64,000 nucleotides of DNA from Thermocatellispora tengchongensis (GCF_014202315.1 NZ_JACHGN010000015.1:124001-188000), one strand, 5' to 3'; counted from the stretch's first letter, positions 35,543 to 44,520 are shown. The notes: generated by a model from the sequence alone, not told the origin. Numbers and translations: made by a program.

Positions 35543-36601
35543 TCAGGGGCGCCGCGGAGTGCAGTCGAGGACGACGTGCCCGAGCGGGGTTCCGTGGACG
35601 CGGGCGACGTCGAGCCCCGCTTCGCCGGCGAGCGCGATGTAGTCCTCGACGGTACGCTCGCGGCCACCGCTGAGCACGAGCATGCGCAGGTTCATCTCGG
35701 CGAACATGGCCGGGTCGTCAGCGAAACCACCGCCGCGTTGCTCGATCACGACGACCCGTCCGTGCCGCCCGGCCGCGTCGGCGCACCGGCGCAGGATGCG
35801 CAGGGCGTCGTCGTCGCCCCAGTCGTGCACCACGCGCCTGAGCACGTACACGTCACCGCCGGCGGGCAGCGGGTCGAAGAAGCTCTGGCCGGCGAACGCG
35901 CATCGCGTGTCCAGTCCGCGCTCGGCCAGGTACCGCCGGCCTCGATCCACCGTGTCCGGCAGATCCACGAGCGTGGCCCGGATATCCGGCTCGGCGCGCA
36001 GCACTTCGGCGAGCAGTGCGCCGGTGCCGCCGCCGACGTCGATCACGTGCCGCACACCGGACCAGTCGTACCCCTGGGCCGCGTCGGCGACGTCGTCGGC
36101 TCCGGTGGCCATCATCGCGTCGAACGACGCGCTCAGCTCCGGGTTCGCGGCGAGATGCTCCCAGAACGGGGCGCCGAAGACCGTCTCCCACGCCGGTCGC
36201 CCGGTGCGGACCGTGTGCAGCAGACCGGTGAACGCCAGGTCCATCTGCCCGCCGAACCCACCCAGATCGAGCCGCGTCCGCATCCCGGACGGATGGCCGG
36301 ACGCCAGCAGCGCGGCGGGCTCGTTGACCGCGAACCTGCCCGGCTCCCGTTCGGTGTAGACGCCCCGGCAGACCAGGTGACGCAGCAGCCGGCCCAGCGC
36401 GTCGGGGTCGGAGCCGGACCGGCGGGCCAGTTCCTCGACCGGCACCGCGTCGCCGGCCATCAGGTCGGTGAGCCCCAGCGTGGCCGCGACGCGTACCGCC
36501 ATCGGGGTGACCAGATCCGTCACGGGGGCGAGTAGCTGCCAGGCCACTTCCCACGCCGACGCCCGGCGCTGCTGGTCGCGATCGTCTTCGGCGTCGGGCA
36601 C
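35543..36601 (-). CDS. SAM-dependent O-methyltransferase
   Basis: A 352-residue class I methyltransferase of the plant-type/DnrK-like family. An N-terminal winged-helix dimerisation domain (LAPVTDLVTPMAVRVAATLGLTDLM) is followed by the SAM motif VIDVGGGTGALLAEVL, then LVDLPDTVDRGRRY and RRVVHDWGDDDALRILRRC, where His is the usual general base. GTG 36601 is chosen for the GAGAGGGGGG upstream; a TTG 27 bases earlier is possible. It lies beside the peptide locus regulators and may be a tailoring enzyme, which is inference. Confidence 0.88.
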   Translation of the reverse strand: MPDAEDDRDQQRRASAWEVAWQLLAPVTDLVTPMAVRVAATLGLTDLMAGDAVPVEELARRSGSDPDALGRLLRHLVCRGVYTEREPGRFAVNEPAALLASGHPSGMRTRLDLGGFGGQMDLAFTGLLHTVRTGRPAWETVFGAPFWEHLAANPELSASFDAMMATGADDVADAAQGYDWSGVRHVIDVGGGTGALLAEVLRAEPDIRATLVDLPDTVDRGRRYLAERGLDTRCAFAGQSFFDPLPAGGDVYVLRRVVHDWGDDDALRILRRCADAAGRHGRVVVIEQRGGGFADDPAMFAEMNLRMLVLSGGRERTVEDYIALAGEAGLDVARVHGTPLGHVVLDCTPRRP

Positions 36602-37066
36602 GGCCGCGCCCCCCTCTCGCGGGATCAAGGCTTGCTCGCCAGGAAGCTACCATGCGGCGAGCGCGGCCCCCTGGACGTCAAGCCGCTCCGCCGCCGGTCC
36701 CGGAGACGGTCATCCGGTCCACGTGCTCGCCCCCGCCGCGATGGTGGTGCCCAAGGCCGGCGTGGTCGCGGACGCCGGGAGATTCCTTTAAGCGGCATGT
36801 GGCCGGTGAGGGGATGTGACCGTCCTACTTGAGCAGCGATAACGCATCGTCGACGGCGTTGCGGATGGTGCCGCGGCTGACGCCCGGCGAGAACGCTGCG
36901 GGCGCTTCCCACCGGGGTGCCGCGCGACGCGCGCCGCGTGGACGGTGACCATCGGCGGTCGCGTGCCGGCTGTCGGCCTGTCCAAGGAGCGGCCTGCGGT
37001 GGACGTCTCCGCCGTGGCCCTGCGCGACCTGACAATCGGCCGTGCACCGGGTGCGCGCTCGCGCGG

Positions 37067-37177
37067 GAACGCGCGCAGGTGAGCGTAGTCGTAGCCCTTA
37101 TCGCCGTGCAGCTTCGCGGGTCGGCGCCGGCGGGTGCGGGCCAGGTAGGCGTTGGCGGTTCCGTCGGGGTGGGGATG
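37067..37177 (-). pseudogene. IS5-family transposase fragment
   Basis: Thirty-seven codons encode DGTANAYLARTRRRRPAK and LHGDKGYDYAHLRA, the well-conserved HGDKGYDY block before the catalytic Glu of IS5-type transposases. An in-frame stop precedes it and the sequence after LRAF no longer matches. Terminal inverted repeats were not found. It marks an old insertion. Confidence 0.6.
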
Positions 37178-37224
37178 TCAACGGACGTTCCGTGCACGAC
37201 AGTGCTCATGACGGCGCCGGAAGT

Positions 37225-37241
37225 TGAGTAATCATCACTCA
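37225..37241. promoter_or_regulatory. Palindrome upstream of the SARP gene
   Basis: TGAGTAATCATCACTCA is a 17-base palindrome with 14 matching positions, AT-rich in GC-rich surroundings, 110 bases upstream of the SARP start. It could be an operator for that gene; no partner is known. Confidence 0.35.
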
Positions 37242-37351
37242 GGACCGCGGCCGGGATCGCGTCCATCCTGGGGGCAGGGGATCGGCGTCCTTCCCGGCCG
37301 ATCGCCTCTGCGGACCGTGCCGGCACCAAGGACCCGAGAAAGGCCGTCGCA

Positions 37352-38287
37352 ATGCTCTTCCGCCTGCTGGGACGCGTCGAGATCCAGATGGCCGACACGT
37401 CCTTCGCCGTCGAATCGGCCCCGGTGAGGGGGTTGCTCGCCGCGCTTCTCCTGGAGGAGGGGCGTTTCGTGCCGGTGGACCAATTGATGCGGTCCTTGTG
37501 GGACCACCCGCCGGATTCGGCTCGCAAGAACCTGCGGTTGCACGTCGCCCGGTTACGGACCCAGCTTGCGCCCCTGGACCTGCGCGAGAAACTGGTCACC
37601 CTGCGGGGCGGCGGAGGGGGCTATCGCATGCTGGTCGACCCGGACGACGTCGACGTGGTCCGGTTCAAGCGACTGGCCGCGCAGGGCTTCGCCGAGCTGC
37701 GCGTGCAGTGCGCGGGTTCGGCCGAGGTCGCGTTCATGGAGGCCCTCGGCTTGTGGCAGGGCCCCGTAGGGCAGGACTGCACGGCTTCCGAACGGTTGAG
37801 GTCCCGGTTCACCGCATTGGAGGAGTTGCATCTCACGGTGCGGGAACGGCTGGTGGAGGCCCGCCTGCGCCTCGGCCGTACGACCGAGCTCATCCCCGAG
37901 ATCCTCGACATCCTGGCCGCCGTTCCCTTCCGGGAGGCGTCATGGGCGCATCTGATGCGCGCGTACTACCTCGGAGGTGACGTGGCGGGGGCGGTCTCGG
38001 CGTGGAACCGCGCCACGGCCACGCTCGGCGACCAGCTCGGCCTGGACCTGTCCGCCGAGTTGCGCGAGCTTCACCTGTCCATACTGCGCAGGGACGACCG
38101 TGCCGTCCGCGCGCCCTACGCCTCCTGGCCGGCCGAGCATCCCGGGCCGGTGAATCCCGCGCCCCGGCAGGCGGACGACCGGGCCGAGCGTGGCCACGGG
38201 CCGGCACGGGGCGGGGCCGGGCTGAGGCCGGTGCCGGCCGGGGCGGTGCTGCGGATGCCCGCGGCCGGGCGGGCCGGAGCGGGGTGA
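37352..38287 (+). CDS. SARP-family transcriptional activator
   Basis: A 311-residue small SARP. An OmpR-like winged helix (FRLLGRVEIQMADTSF to VTLRGGGGGYRMLV) is followed by the activation domain (DVVRFKRLAAQGFAELR to GLDLSAELRELHLSILR). A Pro/Gly-rich tail of about 55 residues has no known role. Such proteins bind tandem heptamers and recruit RNA polymerase. The ATG has GAAAGG upstream. It lies about 6 kb from the NRPS promoter, which carries three correctly spaced heptamers, and is the most likely activator of that promoter. Confidence 0.88.
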   Translation: MLFRLLGRVEIQMADTSFAVESAPVRGLLAALLLEEGRFVPVDQLMRSLWDHPPDSARKNLRLHVARLRTQLAPLDLREKLVTLRGGGGGYRMLVDPDDVDVVRFKRLAAQGFAELRVQCAGSAEVAFMEALGLWQGPVGQDCTASERLRSRFTALEELHLTVRERLVEARLRLGRTTELIPEILDILAAVPFREASWAHLMRAYYLGGDVAGAVSAWNRATATLGDQLGLDLSAELRELHLSILRRDDRAVRAPYASWPAEHPGPVNPAPRQADDRAERGHGPARGGAGLRPVPAGAVLRMPAAGRAGAG

Positions 38288-38321
38288 TCCGGGCCACCGG
38301 CCGGCCGCGTTCGCCGTGGGC

Positions 38322-40973
38322 TCAGCCGCGGAGCCGGGCGGCCAGCTCACGGCGGGTGGCGATACCGAGTTTCATGTAGACCTGCCGCAGGTGATTGTCG
38401 ACGGTGCGGACGGAGACGGTGAGTTTCGCGGCTATCTCCTTGCTGGGCATGCCCTGGGAGGCGAGCAGCGCGACCTCCCGTTCTCTCCTGGTCAGCTGCG
38501 CGGTCGTCGCCTCGATGGCCAGGGCGGGGGTGCTCGCTCCCTCGCAGCGGGCGGCGAGGGACCGCGCGCGGAGGTCCGCGGCCTGGGCGGCGCGAGGGTC
38601 GCCGGTCCGTCTCAGGATCGCGGCGGCGGTGCCGGCGGCCTCGGCCGCCATGAGGTCGGCGCCGATGGTCTCCAGTTCCTCCGCCACGGAGAGCAGGTCG
38701 CCCGGGGACTGCGCGGCGAAGGCGGCGGCCAGCCGGGCGCGTACCCGGTAGAAGTGGCCGCCGCTCTCCTCGGCGATCTCGGCCAGGCGTTCCGCCACGT
38801 CTCGCGCCCCGCCGAGCCGGGCCACGTCGGTCAGCAGGATGGCCTCGAAGGAGAGCTGCCTCCGGTCTCCGGCCTCCCGCGCCGCGGCGGTGAGCAGGGC
38901 TCGGGCCTGGGACAGCTCGCCCTTGGCGGCGAGCACCCAGGCGTGGCCGAGTTGTTCCTCGGGGACCGGAACGGGCCGGGTCAGCCGGCCGTGCTCGGCG
39001 AGCGCCGCCTCGGCCGCTTCGAGATCGCCTTGCAGGGCCGCGGACGCCGCCAGCCCGGTGAGCGCCATGGGCAGGAGGATGGCGGTGTGGGGGCGGGACG
39101 CGCGGGCGAGCTCCGCGTACCAGCGGCGCGCCTGTGCGGGGTGACCGGCCAGCCACGCCGCCCGTCCCAGATGGAAGGCCAGCAGCTTGTGCTCGGTGCC
39201 CGCGTTCTCCTGCACGACCGTATCGTGGGCGAGGCTGCTCACCGACCGGGCTTCGCGCAGGCGTCCGCTCTCGGTCAGGGCCAGGGAAAGGATGGACGCG
39301 TGCGCCGCTTCGTGAGTGGTCATGGAGTACGTCTCGGCATCGACGGCCTCGCTGACGGCGATGGCACGCCGGGCCCAGTCCACGGCCTCCTCGCCTCGTC
39401 CCGTGAACGACAGTGCCGCCGACATGGTGGTCACGGCGACCAGCCACGTCATCACGTCCGGCCGCTGCCCGTCCCGCAGCCGCAGGGGTTCGAGCAGCGC
39501 GATGCTGCGCGCGAACTCGCCCACCGCGAAGCAGCCCGCGGCTTCGGCGACCTGGAGGACGTCACGTCCGAGGGGCGTCGTGACATGGCGGCGGGCGTCG
39601 CCGATGATGTCGAGGAGATTCCGGTAGGAGGTGCCGAGCCCCCAGCTGAGGTTCTGGATCCGCAGGAACGCCACGGAGACCACCTCCGGCTCCTCACGGG
39701 CCAGCCCCTGGGCCTCCGACAGCACCGCCTCGGCCCGCGCGAACTGCCCCGCCTCGTACAGGGTCTTCCCCAGCAGCAGGCGTAGCCGCACGTCGTACTG
39801 GTCCTGGGGGACGGCCTGCAGCAGGGACAGGGCGCGCTGGTACTCGCGTGCGTGGGTGGCGAGAGCCGCGGCCTGGGCGAGCAGCGCGGTGTCCGCGGTT
39901 CCGGTGGCGGCCAGTTGGCAGGTGGCCAGATGTATCGCGTCCTCCCGGCGGCGGGCTCCGCTCTCGCGCAGCAGGGCGATGTGCCGCAGCAGCGTCTCCC
40001 TGCGGCGCACCGCGGTCATGTCGGCGCGCCTTACCTCTCCGTACAGAGGATGGGCCAGCCGGACGACGGTACGCCGCCGCTCACGGCCGACGACGATCAG
40101 TCCTTCCTGTTCGAGCCGGTCCAGGGTCGAGGGGGCGGCCTCCTGGGCGAGCCGGGCCATCGACAGCGGCTCGCAGAGCGCCAGAAGGTCGAGTACGGGC
40201 CGGCTCGACGGCGGCGCGGCCGACAACCGGGACCGGATCAGGTCGCGCAGGCGCCGGGTTCCCGACAGGGGGCCCGAGGTCATCTCCCATAACTCGCCAT
40301 CGCTCGCCAGGGCCCCGGATGCGACCGCCCCGGCCACGAGCTCACGCAGGTAGAGCGGGTTGCCGCCGCTGGCGGTGAACAACTGGCTGACCGTGCTGCT
40401 GCCGACGGGCCCGCCGAGGACCCGCTCCAGCAGGATTTCGACCTCTGGGCGCTCGAACTCGGCCAGGTCCACTTGGTGGACGGCGTCACCGCCGGACAAC
40501 GCCGTCACGATGGTGTCCGGCGGTCCCCCCGAGCGCACGGTGCCGAGCAGAAAGGCCACGCCGGCGTCCATCAACTGTCTCAGCAGAACCGCCGAGGTCG
40601 CGTCGAGCAGATGGATGTCGTCGATGAGGAGCACCGTCGCGGACGAATCCGATCCGGGCCGCGACAGGAGCCGGGCCACGGCGGCGAACCCGGCGACGGG
40701 ATCGGACAGATCGACCTGCGCGGGGAGAAGGTGCGCGATGGCTCCCAGGGGCACCGAGGCGGCGGCGGCCGTGGCCACCGCGCGTCCGACTCGCCGGCCG
40801 TGCCGCACCGCCCGCTCCGCGCACTCCTCGGCCAGGCGCGACTTTCCCACCCCGGCGGGACCGAAGATGAGAAAGCCGGTGCTCCTGGGCTCTCGGAGTA
40901 CCTCGTCGAACGTGTCCAACTGCACCGCGCGGCCCACCAGCGGCCAGCGCCCCAGCACGTCCTCCTGCCGCAT
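38322..40973 (-). CDS. LAL-family LuxR regulator with AAA ATPase domain
   Basis: An 883-residue regulator. An N-terminal ATPase domain has Walker A FGPAGVGKSRL and Walker B VLLIDDIHLLD. A TPR-like middle of about 500 residues follows, and the LuxR helix-turn-helix closes the protein (LTRREREVALLASQGMPSKEIAAKLTVSVRTVDNHLRQVY). This is the LAL plan common in antibiotic clusters. ATG 40973 is chosen for GAAGGTGG upstream; an ATG at 41033 lacks one. It is convergent with the SARP gene and downstream of the E2 gene, with an AT-rich promoter region of its own. Confidence 0.9.
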   Translation of the reverse strand: MRQEDVLGRWPLVGRAVQLDTFDEVLREPRSTGFLIFGPAGVGKSRLAEECAERAVRHGRRVGRAVATAAAASVPLGAIAHLLPAQVDLSDPVAGFAAVARLLSRPGSDSSATVLLIDDIHLLDATSAVLLRQLMDAGVAFLLGTVRSGGPPDTIVTALSGGDAVHQVDLAEFERPEVEILLERVLGGPVGSSTVSQLFTASGGNPLYLRELVAGAVASGALASDGELWEMTSGPLSGTRRLRDLIRSRLSAAPPSSRPVLDLLALCEPLSMARLAQEAAPSTLDRLEQEGLIVVGRERRRTVVRLAHPLYGEVRRADMTAVRRRETLLRHIALLRESGARRREDAIHLATCQLAATGTADTALLAQAAALATHAREYQRALSLLQAVPQDQYDVRLRLLLGKTLYEAGQFARAEAVLSEAQGLAREEPEVVSVAFLRIQNLSWGLGTSYRNLLDIIGDARRHVTTPLGRDVLQVAEAAGCFAVGEFARSIALLEPLRLRDGQRPDVMTWLVAVTTMSAALSFTGRGEEAVDWARRAIAVSEAVDAETYSMTTHEAAHASILSLALTESGRLREARSVSSLAHDTVVQENAGTEHKLLAFHLGRAAWLAGHPAQARRWYAELARASRPHTAILLPMALTGLAASAALQGDLEAAEAALAEHGRLTRPVPVPEEQLGHAWVLAAKGELSQARALLTAAAREAGDRRQLSFEAILLTDVARLGGARDVAERLAEIAEESGGHFYRVRARLAAAFAAQSPGDLLSVAEELETIGADLMAAEAAGTAAAILRRTGDPRAAQAADLRARSLAARCEGASTPALAIEATTAQLTRREREVALLASQGMPSKEIAAKLTVSVRTVDNHLRQVYMKLGIATRRELAARLRG

Positions 40974-41196
40974 CGCACCCCCACCTTCGCGATTCCGCCA
41001 TGCCGGATTACATGGCGATTTCTGAATGTGCAAAGGATTCCGAGTAGCGACGTTATTTCAGTGAACAGCATGAAGTAACTGTTTCCGGGGATATTCCACT
41101 GAACCTGTGTCGACCGCCTTGTTCCCCGCCATCGCCGGCCCGTCGGATCTTGGCCCGCTTCCCTCCTCTGAGCAGGCGGGATGAGGGTGAAAAGGT

Positions 41197-42324
41197 TCAG
41201 GACCGGCCGGGTGACTCCAGGGCCGGTCGCAGCGCGCCCAGGAACTCCGCCGCCTCGCGGCCGTTGACGAACCGGTGGTCGTAGGACAGGCCCAGGGAGA
41301 CGACCTGCCGGGTCGTGAAGTGGCCGGCGGCGGTCTGAACCACTTCGGAACGCGGCGCGGTGAGAGCGAGCGCGCAGATCTGCCCGGGGAAGACCAGGGG
41401 CGCGGCCATGATCACGCCGTTCTCGGTGTGCAGGGTGACCATGATGGCGCCGCCGCGCAGATCCTCCTCCCGGAAACGCCCCTTCATCGCCACCTGGCGC
41501 AACCGGGTGAGGTCGCGGGCGATCTCCGCGAGCGTCCGCCCTCCGGCGTCCCGTATCACCGGGACCACCATGCCGTGGCCGACGTCCATGGTCACGCCCA
41601 CGTCGGCGACGTCGGCCGGGGCGACCCGCCGGGCGTCGACCGGAGTGGCGAAGAAGACCGGGAAGCGGCCGAGCAGGTCGCCGACGGCCTTGACCAGCAG
41701 CTCCGGCAGGCCGATCAGCACGCGGGACCGTCTGCTCTCCTCGCGGGCGAACACGAGCGTCTCGGTCACATCGACGCGCATCAGGGTGAACGCGGACGGG
41801 ATCTCCCGGTGGGACCGCTCCACGGTCTCGGCGATGCGCCGCTGGATCGGCGACGACTCGACGAGGCCGGTCTTCGGCCCCTCCGCCGCATCCGCCATGG
41901 GCTCCGGCTCGGCGGGCGCGAGCGCCTCCACGTCGGCGCGGCGGACCACCTTCACCCCGAGCGCGTTGACCCGCTCCATGGGGATGCCGTGCTGGGCGAT
42001 GAACCGCCGGGCGGGCTCGGTGACGACCGGCTGCCCGGGGGCGGCCGGTTCGGCGGGCGCGGCCGGTTCCGTTCGGGGCGGGGCGGTCTCGCCGTCCCGT
42101 TCCAGCCGCGCGATGACCTGACCCGGCGCGCACTCGGCGCCCTCAGGCAGCAGATGCCGCAGCACCCCGTCCTCGTGGGCGGTGAGTTCCTCGATCGCCT
42201 TGGAGGTCTCCAGCTCGGCGATCGGGTCGCCCGCCCGTACGGCCTCACCGTCCTTCGCCGTCCACGCGGTCAGCAGGTAGACGCCGTCGTTGTTGTTGAG
42301 CTTGGGCACCTGGATCTCGGTCAC
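41197..42324 (-). CDS. Dihydrolipoamide acyltransferase-like protein (E2), Asp-to-Asn variant
   Basis: A 375-residue E2-type protein. The lipoyl domain has K42 in ETSKAIEE. A short linker holds a subunit-binding-like stretch (ARRFIAQHGIPMERVNALGVKVV), then the acyltransferase domain follows. The active-site His is H350, but the usual Asp is N354 (DHRFVNG instead of DHRxxDG). The start GTG overlaps the stop of E1beta. It is the last gene of the E1alpha-E1beta-E2 operon that diverges from the NRPS genes, so it probably serves that pathway rather than central metabolism. Confidence 0.85.
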   Translation of the reverse strand: MTEIQVPKLNNNDGVYLLTAWTAKDGEAVRAGDPIAELETSKAIEELTAHEDGVLRHLLPEGAECAPGQVIARLERDGETAPPRTEPAAPAEPAAPGQPVVTEPARRFIAQHGIPMERVNALGVKVVRRADVEALAPAEPEPMADAAEGPKTGLVESSPIQRRIAETVERSHREIPSAFTLMRVDVTETLVFAREESRRSRVLIGLPELLVKAVGDLLGRFPVFFATPVDARRVAPADVADVGVTMDVGHGMVVPVIRDAGGRTLAEIARDLTRLRQVAMKGRFREEDLRGGAIMVTLHTENGVIMAAPLVFPGQICALALTAPRSEVVQTAAGHFTTRQVVSLGLSYDHRFVNGREAAEFLGALRPALESPGRS

Positions 42325-43307
42325 GAGATCGCCTCCATGATCACGTTCTTGATGCGGCCGGGCTGGAGCAGGACCTCGCGTTCGAGGTGCGGGGCGGCCG
42401 GGATGACGCTCGCGGCGGCACCGGCCAGCGTGATCGGGCGGCGCAGCGTGGACCACAGCCGCGGGTGGAGAACCCGGGCGACCTCCGCCCCCCAGGCGCC
42501 GCCCTCGGTGCCGTCCTCCAGGACGCAGACGTGCCGGACCCGGTTCAGGCCGGGGAGGTCGGGCACCGGATACAGCCGGGCGGGGACCAGCAGCTCGCAG
42601 ATCACCTCCTGCTCCAGCATCAGCTCCCATGCGGCGGACAGTGCCCGGTGGACCATCCCGCCGGGGACGATGAGCGTGCAGTCGGGCGCGGGATCGTCAT
42701 TGTGGAACACCCGGGCGACGCCGCCGACGATCTCGTAGCGGAACAGGTCGTCCACCACGCCGCCGGTGTACATCGCGCTGGTGTAGAGGACCTTGTCCTC
42801 GAAGAGCAGGCAGGGCCGCTCGGTCGCGAACATGCCGGCGATCAGCTCCCCGGCGTCGTGGAAGGGGGTGAGCTCGTAGACGTGCAGGCCCGGGACGCCG
42901 ATGAAGTGCTTTTGCGGGCTCTGGCTGTGGGTGGGCCCGTAGCCGCGGTTGCCCCCGGAGGGGCAGCGGACGATCAGCGGGATCGGTACCGGTCTGCCGT
43001 ACATGGCGGTGGACTTGGCGGCGAAGTTCACCAGTTGGTCGAAGGCGAGGGCGGCGAAGTCGGCGAACATGATCTCGACGATCGCGGGGCGTCCGGCCAG
43101 GGCCAGCCCGGCGCCGACCCCGACGATCGCGTTCTCGCTGATCGGGGTGGACCGGACCCGGTCGCCGAACCGGTCGTACAGGCCCTTGGTGACCTTGAAG
43201 GCACCACCGTACGGGTCGCGGACGTCCTCACCCAGCAGGTGCACGCGAGGGTCGGCCGCCATCAGGTCGTGCAGGGCGCCGTTGAGGTGCGCGGAGACGC
43301 GGGTCAC
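42321..43307 (-). CDS. 2-oxoacid dehydrogenase E1 beta subunit
   Basis: A 328-residue transketolase-like beta subunit. It opens with RVSAHLNGALHDLMAADPRVHLLGEDV and has STPISENAIVGVGAGLALAGRPAIVEIMFADF, as expected, and a C-terminal transketolase domain (PDCTLIVPGGMVHRALSAA). The GTG start overlaps the E1alpha stop. It lacks no feature I can recognise. It is a separate chain here, unlike the fused E1 at 26.2 kb, so the two complexes are distinct lineages. Confidence 0.88.
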   Translation of the reverse strand: MTRVSAHLNGALHDLMAADPRVHLLGEDVRDPYGGAFKVTKGLYDRFGDRVRSTPISENAIVGVGAGLALAGRPAIVEIMFADFAALAFDQLVNFAAKSTAMYGRPVPIPLIVRCPSGGNRGYGPTHSQSPQKHFIGVPGLHVYELTPFHDAGELIAGMFATERPCLLFEDKVLYTSAMYTGGVVDDLFRYEIVGGVARVFHNDDPAPDCTLIVPGGMVHRALSAAWELMLEQEVICELLVPARLYPVPDLPGLNRVRHVCVLEDGTEGGAWGAEVARVLHPRLWSTLRRPITLAGAAASVIPAAPHLEREVLLQPGRIKNVIMEAIS

Positions 43308-44233
43308 GGCCCCTCCCACACGGACAGGGGGCGGGCGGACACCTCGGCGGCGACGCGCTCGACCAGTTCGCGCGCTCTCAGGTCGCAGGGTTCGAAGATC
43401 TCGGGGTACAGCCGGGCGTAGCGGGTGTACCAGTCGTGCCGCGCGACCCGGGCGATCTCCTCCGGGGTCCTGGTGTCGTCGCCCTTGCTGTGCGGACCGA
43501 TCCGGTGGGTGGCGAACTCGGCGACGAGCGGCAGGGAGTCCCGGCGCACCGCGGCGACCAGCGGGGCCAGCTCGGCGCGGATGTGCCCGATGTCAGTGGA
43601 TGTCGTGCGGTGGTGCGGGATGTCGAAGGCGGCGGCGCGGCCCGCGACCGTGCCGGCCATGTGCGCCGCGGCCGGGGTGGACTGGGCGATCCCGTTGTGC
43701 TCGACGACGACCAGCAGCGGAACCCGCCACAGCCGCGCCATGTTGAGCGCCTCGTAGACCGCTCCTTCGCCCCAGGTGCCGTCTCCGATGTACACGCAGG
43801 CCAGGGCGCCGGTCCCCTTGAGGGTGAGCGCGGTGCCGACCGCGACCGGCAGGCTCTCGCCCTGCACCCCCGTGGACAGGAACCGGTGGTGGTAGATGTG
43901 CTGACTGCCGCCGACGCCCGCGCACAGCGCGCCCTGACGGCCCATGATCTCGGCGAGGAGCCCGTACGGCTCGGCGTGGCGGGCGAGGAAGTGGCCGTGC
44001 CCCCGGTGGTTGCTGAAGACGAAGTCGGCCTCATCGAGCAGCGGTTTGAGGGCGACCGGCACGTACTCCTGCCCCAGGCAGGTGTGGGTGGTGCCGCTGA
44101 GCCGGCCCTTGTCGAACAGGCGGAGCAGGGTCAGCTCGAAGTGCCGGATGAGCAGCAGGAGGTCGAGGTCGGCCTCGGCCGGGGGCGAGAGCGTTTCCCG
44201 CTCGGGCGGGGACAGTGCTGGTTGTGCGGTCAT
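43304..44233 (-). CDS. 2-oxoacid dehydrogenase E1 alpha subunit
   Basis: A 309-residue thiamine-diphosphate-binding subunit with the motif GDGTWGEGAVYEALNMARLWRVPLLVVVEHN and the conserved loop GVGGSQHIYHH near the active site. The ATG at 44233 follows AGAGGAG. It is the first gene of the operon. Its promoter (TTGACA-17-TACGCT) and a LacI-type palindrome lie 60-100 bases upstream. The product probably decarboxylates a 2-oxoacid for the peptide pathway. Confidence 0.88.
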   Translation of the reverse strand: MTAQPALSPPERETLSPPAEADLDLLLLIRHFELTLLRLFDKGRLSGTTHTCLGQEYVPVALKPLLDEADFVFSNHRGHGHFLARHAEPYGLLAEIMGRQGALCAGVGGSQHIYHHRFLSTGVQGESLPVAVGTALTLKGTGALACVYIGDGTWGEGAVYEALNMARLWRVPLLVVVEHNGIAQSTPAAAHMAGTVAGRAAAFDIPHHRTTSTDIGHIRAELAPLVAAVRRDSLPLVAEFATHRIGPHSKGDDTRTPEEIARVARHDWYTRYARLYPEIFEPCDLRARELVERVAAEVSARPLSVWEGP

Positions 44234-44291
44234 CTGGGCGCTCCTCTGCGTCGAGGACGGCATGCGCGACGTCCTACGGGACACGGGTGAA

Positions 44292-44307
44292 TTGGGAGCG
44301 CTCCCAA
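44292..44307. promoter_or_regulatory. LacI/CebR-like operator at the E1alpha promoter
   Basis: TTGGGAGCGCTCCCAA is a perfect 16-base palindrome whose inner 14 bases equal the known CebR box (TGGGAGCGCTCCCA) of streptomycetes. It lies one base after the -10 hexamer of the minus-strand promoter, over the predicted start site, a classical repressor position. No LacI-family gene is present in the window. Confidence 0.8.
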
Positions 44308-44308
44308 G

Positions 44309-44337
44309 AGCGTAGGAGCGAGCCCTGGAGCTGTCAA
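44309..44337 (-). promoter_or_regulatory. Consensus promoter of the E1alpha-E1beta-E2 operon
   Basis: On the minus strand TTGACA (forward 44332-44337) and TACGCT (forward 44309-44314) are separated by exactly 17 bases, a near-consensus housekeeping-sigma promoter. It points at E1alpha, whose start lies about 75 bases downstream. Confidence 0.75.
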
Positions 44338-44465
44338 CGACGCCCCCGGGCACGATCCAAAGCGAGTCCGGCGGTGTCGCGCCCGTGTCCGGCGTCGTCC
44401 GCCGGACACGGGCCGGAGCGAATTCGACGGGATCGCCGCAGCTCCCGAGCCTTCGACCGGGCGGG

Positions 44466-44508
44466 CATGCGTTCTCCATGCGTTTTCCATGCGGAGCGTC
44501 GTTAGGTT
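44466..44508 (+). promoter_or_regulatory. SARP-type promoter of the NRPS operon
   Basis: Three heptamers CATGCGT, CATGCGT and CATGCGG start at 44466, 44477 and 44488, exactly 11 bases apart. Eight bases after the last lies a -10-like TAGGTT (44503-44508). Direct heptamers at one helical turn ending eight bases before the -10, with no good -35, are the known layout of SARP-activated promoters. Confidence 0.7.
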
Positions 44509-44520
44509 GTCCCGTGCCAA

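Larger units (their letters stand above)
36602..37351. other. Gene-free stretch with transposase debris and an operator-like palindrome
   Basis: Apart from the transposase fragment and the palindrome listed separately, I see only short frames without recognisable domains. A minus-strand frame ends at about 36828 with RGTIRNAVDDALSLLK and may be debris of the same element. The region separates the methyltransferase from the SARP gene. Confidence 0.45.

Noticed and set aside
36602-37351. Complete insertion sequence around the HGDKGYDY block
   Set aside because: Only 37 codons match, an in-frame stop precedes them and no terminal inverted repeats or target duplication could be found.
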